Source: Oceanospirillaceae bacterium (GTDB lineage Bacteria > Pseudomonadota > Gammaproteobacteria > Pseudomonadales > Balneatricaceae). From it: a DNA stretch of 64,000 nucleotides. A program made the translations under genes and the position numbers. Position 1 is the stretch's first letter, and every line of letters begins with the position of its first letter. The stretch lies in the NCBI GenBank assembly GCA_029938085.1, contig JAPYOS010000002.1, positions 248,001-312,000 of the forward strand, written 5' to 3'. This document shows positions 1-7,721 of the stretch, piece after piece. The notes under the pieces were generated by a model. That model worked only from the letters and a program-made list of their open reading frames with translations. It had not been told where the DNA came from and made no database searches.

Positions 1-752
1 CTCAACGACTGGCCTAAAACTAAGTTAGAACCAGCATAAGCATGACCTTCTGCAATATCACGGCCATTGAGCGCTTCAACATAAAGTGTAAAGCTGGCGT
101 CACCGTCGCTATAGGTCAGCACTTCCCGCGGGGTTTGATTAGCCTCATCTAAGCTACGCTGAGTGAGTACAAAACCGGCAGGTGAATACTGGGCTAGCCA
201 TTGGCCGTCGGTGGCATTAATAGCTTGAGTAGGCGCAGGCAGACGAATGATTTGATTGGTGTTGGCAACCGACACAGTGGTGTTAGCCGCATTAGTGCTC
301 GCCAATTCAATACCACGATTACTGTTTCTAGGCTCTAACAAAACCACGCCTTGCTGAGCTGGAATGATATTGGGTTGCGATGCTACACCTATACGCTGGG
401 CGCCCATTACCATCACCACAGTTACACTAGCTGCCACGGCCAAACCCGCAACGGGCTGCCAAAACTGATTGAACTTGTGCGCCACAGTACTCGGTTTAGA
501 CACCTGTATGGTGGCTTCAGACTCCAGCGCAGTGCGTACACTGTCGGCCAAACTCAGGGGCGAACTAGTGCTGGTGGCTTGCCGTTTTAACGCCGCACTA
601 GCCAGCTGATAACGCGCCCATTGCTCGCGCACCTGACTGTCATCATGGCTCGCCTTTAACACCCGTTGCAATTCCAAGGGCTGTGCAGCATCATCCATAA
701 GCGCCGATAATGATTCGCGTACTGAGTCTGCTGTGGTTTGTGTTGGTTGCAA
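1..752 (-). CDS. RseA-like anti-sigma factor with an RseB/MucB-type C-terminal domain (partial, cut by window edge)
   Basis: Inferred inner-membrane anti-sigma factor that holds the RpoE-type sigma factor encoded just upstream. I read about 250 codons from a TTG start at 752, preceded by AGGAA eight bases away; the 3' end lies outside the window. Residues 1-65 match the RseA N-terminal pattern (RESLSALMDD, then REQWARYQLA). A hydrophobic segment follows at about 104-125. The periplasmic part, from about 185 on, contains W-x3-Y-SPAGF and TYSDGDASFTLYVE, which is the signature of the small C-terminal domain of RseB/MucB rather than of RseA. The large lipid-sensing N-terminal domain of RseB is absent between them. 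The reading frame is continuous, so this looks like a natural fusion. A separate RseB could still follow outside the window. Confidence 0.75.
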   Translation of the reverse strand, partial: MQPTQTTADSVRESLSALMDDAAQPLELQRVLKASHDDSQVREQWARYQLASAALKRQATSTSSPLSLADSVRTALESEATIQVSKPSTVAHKFNQFWQPVAGLAVAASVTVVMVMGAQRIGVASQPNIIPAQQGVVLLEPRNSNRGIELASTNAANTTVSVANTNQIIRLPAPTQAINATDGQWLAQYSPAGFVLTQRSLDEANQTPREVLTYSDGDASFTLYVEALNGRDIAEGHAYAGSNLVLGQSL

Positions 753-867
753 AATATCTATTCCTAAAATGGGCTCATGGGGGGGAATTCAAAAACCACG
801 AGCTTCAAAGTTACTGCATTGGACGACGAACATTCAATTTGGTTCAATTTATTTCTAGCCAACAGAA

Positions 868-1464
868 CTAACCCATGAGTTTTGCCACTTCTTTGTCGAT
901 GGCATCCCGCGCTCTAAATATTCGTGAGCGTACCGTGCCCACCGGACAGGCCATAACTTCGGCAATTTGTTCGTAGCTCATGCCTTCAAATTCCCTGAGC
1001 GTGAGCGCAGTCCTGAGGTCATCGGATAATTTTTCTAAGGTGGCAAAAACCTTGTCTTGTAATTGATCGCGGGCCATGAGGTTTTCTGGCGTTTCAACAT
1101 CGGCCATAATATCAGCACTACCATAATCGCCTTGCTCATTGGCCTCTACATCAACGTCTGGCGGCCTGCGCTTGCGTGCAACCAAATAATTTTTGGCGGT
1201 GTTAATGGCGATGCGATAGAGCCAGGTGTAAAACTGACTGTCGCCTCTAAAGTTGGCTAACGCACGATAGGCCTTGATAAAGGCTTCTTGGCTCACATCC
1301 ATGGCTTCGTGGTGGTCGTTAACATAACGCCCCACCAAACTAATTATTTTATGTTGATATTTAAGCACCAATAAATCGAAGGCGCGTTTATCCCCTGCTT
1401 GCACACGTTCGACCAGCTGTTGATCTGATTCTGCTGCCTTGGGTTGTAAAAGGGGGTTGGGCAC
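868..1464 (-). CDS. rpoE: RNA polymerase sigma factor RpoE/AlgU (ECF sigma-E)
   Basis: ECF sigma factor that directs transcription of envelope-stress genes and is released when its membrane anti-sigma is degraded. The 198 residues match the family length. Sigma region 2 spans about 25-95 (DLLVLKYQHK, DVSQEAFIKAYRAL, FYTWLYRIAINTAKN). Region 4 spans about 148-192 (LREFEGMSYEQIAEVM, then GTVRSRIFRAR). The start is GTG, chosen because AAGGA lies seven bases upstream and the protein then aligns with E. coli RpoE near its N-terminus. The anti-sigma gene follows after about 115 bases on the same strand, as in rpoE-rseA or algU-mucA loci. nadB is divergent upstream, the same arrangement as in E. coli. 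Confidence 0.96.
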   Translation of the reverse strand: MPNPLLQPKAAESDQQLVERVQAGDKRAFDLLVLKYQHKIISLVGRYVNDHHEAMDVSQEAFIKAYRALANFRGDSQFYTWLYRIAINTAKNYLVARKRRPPDVDVEANEQGDYGSADIMADVETPENLMARDQLQDKVFATLEKLSDDLRTALTLREFEGMSYEQIAEVMACPVGTVRSRIFRARDAIDKEVAKLMG

Positions 1465-1519
1465 TTAGGTGTCCTTATCGAGACGATTACTGTACGCCAT
1501 ACTATTTGAATTAGTGATT

Positions 1520-1534
1520 TACTCTATTAGAGTA
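1520..1534. repeat. Perfect 15-base inverted repeat in the rpoE-nadB divergent promoter region
   Basis: TACTCTATTAGAGTA reads the same on both strands apart from the central base. It lies about 55 bases upstream of the rpoE start and 115 bases upstream of nadB. The size and position would suit a dimeric regulator site, but I cannot name a regulator. Confidence 0.4.
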
Positions 1535-1615
1535 CAACAGATTAGACTGACTCGCACCAATTTCGCGCTCAAGTTATAATACCTTTTTCTTTGCTCTTAT
1601 TCATGCTCTGCAAAT

Positions 1616-1643
1616 ACTGACTCAGTGTGGTGCAGCGAGTTCC
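1616..1643 (-). promoter_or_regulatory. Candidate sigma-E-type promoter for rpoE
   Basis: On the minus strand GGAACTC is followed after 16 bases by TCAGT. The sigma-E consensus is GGAACTT, 16-17 bases, then TCTGA, so the -35 element is close (6 of 7) and the -10 element only partial. It lies about 150 bases upstream of rpoE and touches the nadB start region. Autoregulation from such a promoter is usual for rpoE/algU. This is a candidate only. Confidence 0.35.
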
Positions 1644-1649
1644 CATAAC

Positions 1650-3254
1650 ATGCAACAAGATTTTACATACGACGTTCTTATCATTGGTTCGGGTGCCGCT
1701 GGCCTCAGTTTAGGTTTGCGCTTAGCCACCAACCGGCGAGTTGCGATCCTTAGTAAAGACGAGCTTAATGCCGGCGCTTCCGCCAAGGCCCAAGGTGGCA
1801 TTGCCGCTGTACTGGATCACAAAGATCAGTTAGAAAACCATATTCAAGACACCCTCATCGCCGGCGCGAACCTAGGCAACCCAGAAGCCATTCAGTTTAC
1901 CGTAGAGCAAGCCAAGAAGAGCGTTGATTGGCTCATAGAGCAACGAGTACCCTTTACCCAAGATGCCAACGACGCCACGGGTTATCACTTAACCAAAGAA
2001 GGTGGCCACAGTCATCGGCGTATTATCCATGCGGCGGACCGCACTGGTTTAGCCGTGACAAGCACTTTACTTGAACGTGCAGAGGAAGCTAAAAATCTCG
2101 ATTTACTGAGCCACCAGGTCGCCATAGACCTGATTACAGATACCAAACTAGGCTTACCAGGCAGCCGTTGTTTAGGTGCCTACGTGCTGGACCAAACCAC
2201 CGGCCACGTTAATGCTTACCAAGCTAAGGCGGTGATTCTAGCCACCGGCGGCGCCAGCAAAGTGTATCTTTATACTAGTAACCCAGATGGCTCTTCTGGC
2301 GATGGCATCGCCATGGCTTGGCGCGCAGGTTGCCGGGTGGCCAACATGGAATTTAACCAGTTTCACCCCACCTGCTTATATCACCCTCAAGCCAAGTCAT
2401 TTTTGATCTCCGAAGCCATACGAGGCGAAGGCGGTAAGTTAATACTGGCTAATGGCGAAGCCTTTATGCAGCGCTTTGATGAGCGTTTAGAATTGGCCCC
2501 AAGAGACATTGTGGCCCGCGCTATCGATCACGAAATGAAACGCTTAGGTGACGACTGTGTGTATTTAGACATTAGCCACCGTGGCCGCGAGTTTGTACAA
2601 TCTCACTTCCCCACCATTTACCAACGCTGCCTAGACTTGGGCATCGACATGGCCACTGATCCCATCCCTGTGGTGCCCGCTGCACACTATACCTGTGGTG
2701 GTGTCATTACCGATCAAAACGGCATGACCGACATCGACGGCTTGTACGCCATTGGTGAAACAGCCTTTACCGGTTTGCACGGCGCTAACCGCCTGGCCAG
2801 TAATTCACTGCTTGAGTGTTTTGTGTATGGTCACGCAGCGGCGCACCATATAGAGAGCCATTGGCAAGATACCGAGATTGACGTCCATATCCCAGACTGG
2901 GACGAAAGCCAAGTCACAGACTCCGATGAAGATGTGATTATTTCCCACAACTGGGACGAATTACGGCGCTTTATGTGGGATTATGTTGGTATTGTGCGCA
3001 CCGATAAGCGCCTCACGCGGGCTCAGCATCGAGTTGAATTGTTACTCAGTGAAATCAACGAATTTTATAGTAACTACCGCATAAGCGCAGACTTGATTGA
3101 ATTACGTAACCTTGCATTAGTGGCTTCAATCATTATTCATAGTGCTCAAAAGCGTAAGGAAAGCCGAGGTTTACACTACACCTTAGACTACCCCCACACT
3201 CAAACCCTCGCACGCAACACTATTTTAACGCCGTCTAACTTCGACTGGCACTAG
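1650..3254 (+). CDS. nadB: L-aspartate oxidase NadB
   Basis: FAD enzyme that oxidises L-aspartate to iminoaspartate, the first step of de novo NAD synthesis, feeding quinolinate synthase NadA. The 534 residues match the family (about 540). The FAD-binding motif IIGSGAAGLSLGLRLA is at 11-26. GGHSHRRIIHAADRTG (about 118-133) and the HPTC stretch are typical of the fumarate reductase/NadB flavoprotein fold. The FAD/substrate region GLYAIGETAFTGLHGANRLA is at about 364-383. It is divergent from rpoE, an order shared with E. coli. A TATAAT at 1575-1580 may be its -10, but no good -35 is visible. Its last 20 bases overlap the convergent ygfX gene. Confidence 0.97.
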   Translation: MQQDFTYDVLIIGSGAAGLSLGLRLATNRRVAILSKDELNAGASAKAQGGIAAVLDHKDQLENHIQDTLIAGANLGNPEAIQFTVEQAKKSVDWLIEQRVPFTQDANDATGYHLTKEGGHSHRRIIHAADRTGLAVTSTLLERAEEAKNLDLLSHQVAIDLITDTKLGLPGSRCLGAYVLDQTTGHVNAYQAKAVILATGGASKVYLYTSNPDGSSGDGIAMAWRAGCRVANMEFNQFHPTCLYHPQAKSFLISEAIRGEGGKLILANGEAFMQRFDERLELAPRDIVARAIDHEMKRLGDDCVYLDISHRGREFVQSHFPTIYQRCLDLGIDMATDPIPVVPAAHYTCGGVITDQNGMTDIDGLYAIGETAFTGLHGANRLASNSLLECFVYGHAAAHHIESHWQDTEIDVHIPDWDESQVTDSDEDVIISHNWDELRRFMWDYVGIVRTDKRLTRAQHRVELLLSEINEFYSNYRISADLIELRNLALVASIIIHSAQKRKESRGLHYTLDYPHTQTLARNTILTPSNFDWH

Positions 3255-3681
3255 GCGGCTCTTGTTGATGCCAGCGCCCAAATACGCGTAACTTACGTAA
3301 GCCGTCGGCAGGGCCACTATCTGCCATCAAGGGCCACCAAAACTTACCACCCTCGATGGTGCTTAGGTGGAGCGTAATAAACTGCGGATTAAAGGCGGAC
3401 TTGGGCAAGATAGTACCGCTTACTTGTTCGCCATTAGCCAAATAACAACACAGCTCTTCTGGTGTCCAACTCACAGCCACCACGCTAGTGGGGTCTTTAA
3501 GCCAAGCATAGCGCCACAACCAAAAACCAACCACAAAAGCGGCCAATAGGGCGTAACTCAGGGTCAGCCACGACCCACCAGCAATACTATACGCACAGGC
3601 ACTCACAAGCCCCCACACCAACACGCCCACGCGGGTTAGTTGGGCAGACGGCTTAAGCTGAAATTTGGCCCGACTGAGCAT
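3235..3681 (-). CDS. ygfX: YgfX (CptA) family inner-membrane protein
   Basis: Small membrane protein of the YgfX family, encoded with SdhE in many gammaproteobacteria. In E. coli it has been described as a toxin-like inhibitor of cytoskeletal proteins, but the role here is not shown by sequence. The 148 residues begin MLSRAKFQLKPS, followed by two closely spaced hydrophobic helices at about 19-36 and 40-57, then a soluble C-terminal half containing W-x-W-type motifs. The start overlaps the end of sdhE by 29 bases, so the two are translationally linked. The 3' end overlaps nadB by 20 bases on the opposite strand. Confidence 0.8.
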   Translation of the reverse strand: MLSRAKFQLKPSAQLTRVGVLVWGLVSACAYSIAGGSWLTLSYALLAAFVVGFWLWRYAWLKDPTSVVAVSWTPEELCCYLANGEQVSGTILPKSAFNPQFITLHLSTIEGGKFWWPLMADSGPADGLRKLRVFGRWHQQEPPSASRS

Positions 3682-3919
3682 AATCTTGTACCAAGGCCAC
3701 CATGGCCGCTAGTTCTTTATCGTCACTCTCTCGGTGACCCATAAACCAAGCAAATAAATCTGGGTCTTGCTGGCTCAACAAGCGCACATACACTTGTTGT
3801 TGTGCCGCTGTCACCAACGGCAGTGCGTGGGCTGCAAACGGGCCTAACAAGACATCCAGTTCTAACATGCCCCGGCGGCTATGCCACACTTGCCGCTTTA
3901 ATTCTATTTCGTTCAACAT
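3653..3919 (-). CDS. sdhE: FAD assembly factor SdhE (YgfY/CptB)
   Basis: Promotes covalent attachment of FAD to the flavoprotein subunit of succinate dehydrogenase. The 88 residues match the family, and the conserved RGxxE motif is seen as RRGMLELD near residues 15-22. The later DPDLFAWFMGH stretch is also typical. It is the first gene of the sdhE-ygfX pair and is divergent from ygfZ, a linkage common in gammaproteobacteria. The start is ATG at 3919. Confidence 0.93.
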   Translation of the reverse strand: MLNEIELKRQVWHSRRGMLELDVLLGPFAAHALPLVTAAQQQVYVRLLSQQDPDLFAWFMGHRESDDKELAAMVALVQDYAQSGQISA

Positions 3920-4013
3920 TGAAATCCCCAGCCGTAGCCCATACCATATACCCTAAGCAAACATATTAACTCAATCCGGCCTTTTGCGCCTGTCAGCTAT
4001 CAAGATATTGACT

Positions 4014-4967
4014 ATGAACCCCACTTATTATTGTACTTTAGACCATTTCGGCAGCCTTAGCCTAACCGGCCAAGACGCCACTGCCTTTTTGCAGGGCCAA
4101 GTGACTTGCGACGTTGCCCTTGTCTCAACCTCACAGGGTCAAGCTGGGGCTTATTGCACACCCAAAGGCAACGTGATTGCCAACTTTGATCTAGTGCAGC
4201 ACCAACAAAGCTTGTTATTACACATGCCTACGAGCATGGTAGAAACGGTACAAAAAGCCATGGCAAAGTACATCGTTTTTTCCCAAGCCGAACTCACTAA
4301 CGCCAGCGAGCAATGGTCTCGTTTTGCCGTTTGGGGGCCCGCAGCGGCCCAATGTATCCAGCAACTCACCGACAGCCCCAATAGCCAACGTAGCACCACT
4401 ACCTTTGATGATGGTTTTGTTTGGGCGGCCGACAGCAATGCCAGTGCTTTTATTGTTTATTGTTTGCCCGATGCAACCAAGCGTGTTGCCGAAAAGTTAG
4501 CGGCGGCCGCAAAAGTAGGCTCGGCACAAAACTTTGAAGCCGTACAAATCAACCTTGGTCTGGCCTACGTTACCCCGGAGATCAGCGACAGTTACGTGCC
4601 GCAAATGCTTAATTTACAAGCCACAGGCGCCATTAACTTTAACAAGGGTTGCTATACAGGGCAAGAAATCGTGGCCCGCATGCAATATTTAGGCAAACTC
4701 AAACGCCACCTATTTATTGGTGAGGTTAACAGCACCACAGAGCTAGCAATAGGCCAACAAATTGATGCCAGCAAACGTAAAAACGTGGGCAAAGTGGTGA
4801 GCTATGCAACGCTTGGCAACAATAACTACGTCTTTACCGCAGTGATCAACTGCAGCGAAGCGCTTGAAGACCAATTGCACCTGCATGAGCAGGAACAGGC
4901 CAACATCACCATAGTACCCCTGCCCTACGACATTGACCCACAAGTGTTTGAGCGCATTAAGCTCTAG
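4014..4967 (+). CDS. ygfZ: tRNA-modifying/iron-sulfur protein YgfZ
   Basis: Folate-binding protein of the GcvT-like fold that supports iron-sulfur enzymes such as the tRNA methylthiotransferase MiaB. The diagnostic KGCYTGQE motif is at about residues 211-218, with FLQGQVTCDV near 25-34. I chose ATG at 4014, giving 317 residues and aligning with family N-termini; a TTG in frame at 3984 would add ten residues. It is divergent from sdhE. The last 11 bases overlap the convergent small membrane protein gene. Confidence 0.93.
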   Translation: MNPTYYCTLDHFGSLSLTGQDATAFLQGQVTCDVALVSTSQGQAGAYCTPKGNVIANFDLVQHQQSLLLHMPTSMVETVQKAMAKYIVFSQAELTNASEQWSRFAVWGPAAAQCIQQLTDSPNSQRSTTTFDDGFVWAADSNASAFIVYCLPDATKRVAEKLAAAAKVGSAQNFEAVQINLGLAYVTPEISDSYVPQMLNLQATGAINFNKGCYTGQEIVARMQYLGKLKRHLFIGEVNSTTELAIGQQIDASKRKNVGKVVSYATLGNNNYVFTAVINCSEALEDQLHLHEQEQANITIVPLPYDIDPQVFERIKL

Positions 4968-5355
4968 CTTTTTTCTGCCACCATGCCAGCATGCGGGTCA
5001 CTAGGATGATGGGCGCGGCATTAACTATAATCAGCACACTCAAAATCACCCTCATCAAGTCACTACCATCGCGGTAGTGACTTTTGTTGCCGCTTAGATA
5101 AGCTTGGTAACAATGGTCTGCGCCGTCCAATGGGTAAAAACTGTAATTAATCAGCCATTGCAAAAAGCACCAGTACTTTCGGGTCAGCGGGTTCGAATGA
5201 CGGGCGTTATACCCCACCCGCGCAGAAATAGTGGAATCAGCATAACCACCAGACAAGGCATTACCTAACTGGTCTACGGCAATTAATACCGTATACAGCC
5301 ATTGGTACGGTTTGGGCCGCAAGGTATCGTCTTTTCCTGAAGATTGATGTTGCAT
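4957..5355 (-). CDS. Small membrane protein of unknown function
   Basis: 132 residues that I cannot assign to a named family. It is conserved-looking in composition, with WLYTVLIAVDQLGNALSGGYADSTIS at about 19-44, a region rich in aromatic residues and His/Cys at 60-90, and a hydrophobic helix at about 103-122 (VILSVLIIVNAAPIILV) ending in a basic tail. One or two membrane passes are likely. It overlaps ygfZ by 11 bases tail to tail and lies upstream of ung on the same strand order. Similar short proteins with a D-x-L-x-N-A-L-x-G-G stretch occur near phage or membrane genes, from memory, which is weak support. Confidence 0.6.
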   Translation of the reverse strand: MQHQSSGKDDTLRPKPYQWLYTVLIAVDQLGNALSGGYADSTISARVGYNARHSNPLTRKYWCFLQWLINYSFYPLDGADHCYQAYLSGNKSHYRDGSDLMRVILSVLIIVNAAPIILVTRMLAWWQKKARA

Positions 5356-5396
5356 AAAAGTAGCCTGAATAACGATGTATTCAGCTTAGCAGGTTT

Positions 5397-6149
5397 TTAC
5401 AACAATTGAATTTGGCTCGGCTCGGCTAATACAGGTGTGCGCTGCCAGTCGATAGGAGTCTGACCCTGTTGTTGAATATAGCCATTGGCCTTAGAAAAGT
5501 GACCACAACCAAAAAAACCTCGATGGGCCGACAAAGGCGATGGGTGTGCCGCCTCTAATACTAAGTGTTTGTCGGCATCAATAAGCTGGGCTTTTTTCTG
5601 TGCGGGCTTACCCCACAACATAAACACCAGCCCCGTACGTTCACGACTCAGCGCACTGATTACTTCATCGGTGAGCTGTTCCCAGCCCTTATTTTGATGC
5701 GCACCCGCCTGACTTTGTAACACGGTTAACACCGTATTTAACAGCAACACACCTTGCTGCGCCCACTGGCTTAAATCACCATGCGTGGCCGGCTTTGTGC
5801 CTAAATCGGCGCTCAGCTCTTTGAGGATATTACGTAACGATGGTGGGATTTTTACGCCAGGGTTAACCGAAAAACTCAAGCCATGGCCTTGGGGCAATCC
5901 CTGCTCCATGCCGTGGTATGGATCTTGCCCCAACACCACTACCTTCACTTGCTCAAACGGTGTCAGTTTAAAGGCATTAAACCAGTCTTGCTGCGCGGGC
6001 AGTACCGTTTCACCTTGCTCAAGTTGATGCTGCAAAAAAACAGCAAGGTCCTGCAAAGGTGGGGTTTGAAGGCTAGTTTGCAAGGTATTGAGCCAAGTGC
6101 CATGCACCTGACTCAAACCTGCGGCCTGCCATACTTGCGGCATGGTCAT
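5397..6149 (-). CDS. ung: Uracil-DNA glycosylase Ung (family 1)
   Basis: Removes uracil from DNA in base-excision repair. The catalytic water-activating motif GQDPYHG is at about residues 74-80 and the DNA-intercalating loop HPSPLSAHRG at about 205-214; LLLNTVLTV lies between them. I chose ATG at 6149 (250 residues); a TTG at 6155 is in frame two codons earlier, and another ATG lies at 6143. It lies 18 bases downstream of lysS and may be read through from it. The N-terminus is somewhat longer than in E. coli. Confidence 0.96.
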   Translation of the reverse strand: MTMPQVWQAAGLSQVHGTWLNTLQTSLQTPPLQDLAVFLQHQLEQGETVLPAQQDWFNAFKLTPFEQVKVVVLGQDPYHGMEQGLPQGHGLSFSVNPGVKIPPSLRNILKELSADLGTKPATHGDLSQWAQQGVLLLNTVLTVLQSQAGAHQNKGWEQLTDEVISALSRERTGLVFMLWGKPAQKKAQLIDADKHLVLEAAHPSPLSAHRGFFGCGHFSKANGYIQQQGQTPIDWQRTPVLAEPSQIQLL

Positions 6150-6167
6150 AAGCAAACAACCGTGAGC

Positions 6168-7664
6168 TTATTTGGCTTCGGGGCGCATATGAGGGAACAA
6201 CAACACATCACGTATAGACGGAGCGTCGGTAAATAGCATCACTAAACGGTCAATACCAATACCTTCGCCCGCTGTGGGAGGCATGCCGTATTCTAGGGCG
6301 GCTATGTAGTCGGCATCGTAGTGCATGGCTTCATCATCACCGGCGTCTTTCTCGGCTACTTGAGCCAAGAACCGTTCTGCTTGGTCTTCAGCATCGTTCA
6401 ACTCAGAGAAACCGTTAGCAATCTCACGACCACCTACAAAGAACTCAAACCGGTCCGTTACAAACGGGTCTTGGTCGTTGCGGCGCGCTAGAGGCGACAC
6501 TTCTGCAGGGTACTGAGTGATAAAAGTGGGTTGATCTAAACGATCTTCTACGGTCTTCTCAAAGATTTCAATCTGCACCTTACCTAGGCCATAGTAGTCC
6601 TTCAAGGGAATACCTAAACCTTCGGCAATGGCACGGGCACCTGCTTCGTCGGCCAAGTCTTCGGCTTTGATGCTGGGGTTGTAGTGCAGGATAGAATCAA
6701 ATACTGAAATGCGCCAAAACGGCTGTTCAAAGTCGTATTCACTGCCTTGGTAAGTAACCTTGGTATTACCCAACACCGATTCTGCAATGTGGCGCAACAT
6801 CCCTTCGGTTAAGTCCATCAAATCGCGGAAGTCGGCATAGGACCAGTAGAATTCCAACATGGTGAATTCTGGGTTATGACGGGTAGATAGACCTTCGTTA
6901 CGGAAGTTACGGTTAATCTCAAACACCCGTTCAAAACCACCTACAACCAAACGCTTAAGGTAAAGCTCTGGTGCAACACGCAAATACATATCACGGTCTA
7001 GCGCATTATGATGAGTAACAAACGGTTTTGCAGACGCACCACCAGGGATCACCTGCATCATGGGTGTTTCTACTTCCATAAATTCGCGGCTAATAAGGTA
7101 CTGGCGAATGGCTTCTACAATACGGGTGCGAATCACAAAGGTCTTGCGCGACTCTTCATTAACGATCAAATCGACATAACGCTGGCGGTAACGCATTTCT
7201 TGGTCGGCAAGGCCATGGTGCTTATCTGGCAATGGGCGCAAGGCTTTAGTGAGCAATTGTGGGTCTGTCATATCAACAAACAAATCACCTTTGCCCGACT
7301 TTTGAAGTACCCCGGCAATACCAACAATATCGCCTAGGTCCCAGGTCTTAATTTCGGCTAACTGCTCTGGCGCTAGGCCTTTACGGTTAACGTACAACTG
7401 AATACGGCCAGACACGTCTTGAATTTCCATAAACGCACCGCGGTTACGGATAATACGGCCAGCAACCTTTACCGGCAGGGCTAAGGCTTCTAACTCGGGT
7501 TTATCTTTTTCGCCGTGGGCATCTTGTAGATCTTGGGCATAGCTGTCGCGTCGGAAGTCATTAGGAAACGCATTTCCAGCTTCGCGGCGCAGGGCCAATT
7601 TGGCGCGACGTTCAGCAATCAACTTGTTGTCGTCTGGGATTAAACTGTCGTTAGTATCATTCAT
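6168..7664 (-). CDS. lysS: Lysyl-tRNA synthetase, class II
   Basis: Charges tRNA-Lys. The 498 residues match class II LysRS (about 505). The anticodon-binding OB fold covers about 65-160 ([17 protein letters not shown]). The class II core follows, with [20 protein letters not shown] and the motif 3 arginine in [15 protein letters not shown] near the C-terminus. It lies 57 bases after prfB, the prfB-lysS pairing found in E. coli and many relatives. Confidence 0.97.
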   Translation of the reverse strand: MNDTNDSLIPDDNKLIAERRAKLALRREAGNAFPNDFRRDSYAQDLQDAHGEKDKPELEALALPVKVAGRIIRNRGAFMEIQDVSGRIQLYVNRKGLAPEQLAEIKTWDLGDIVGIAGVLQKSGKGDLFVDMTDPQLLTKALRPLPDKHHGLADQEMRYRQRYVDLIVNEESRKTFVIRTRIVEAIRQYLISREFMEVETPMMQVIPGGASAKPFVTHHNALDRDMYLRVAPELYLKRLVVGGFERVFEINRNFRNEGLSTRHNPEFTMLEFYWSYADFRDLMDLTEGMLRHIAESVLGNTKVTYQGSEYDFEQPFWRISVFDSILHYNPSIKAEDLADEAGARAIAEGLGIPLKDYYGLGKVQIEIFEKTVEDRLDQPTFITQYPAEVSPLARRNDQDPFVTDRFEFFVGGREIANGFSELNDAEDQAERFLAQVAEKDAGDDEAMHYDADYIAALEYGMPPTAGEGIGIDRLVMLFTDAPSIRDVLLFPHMRPEAK

Positions 7665-7721
7665 AGGTCTGGGTTCTACACTTGGGTAATATTCTTTACT
7701 GGATTTTTTACGATCGCCAAT

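Noticed and set aside
351-590. 79-codon plus-strand frame opposite the anti-sigma gene
   Set aside because: It is antisense to a continuous, family-like minus-strand coding region and has no ribosome-binding site.
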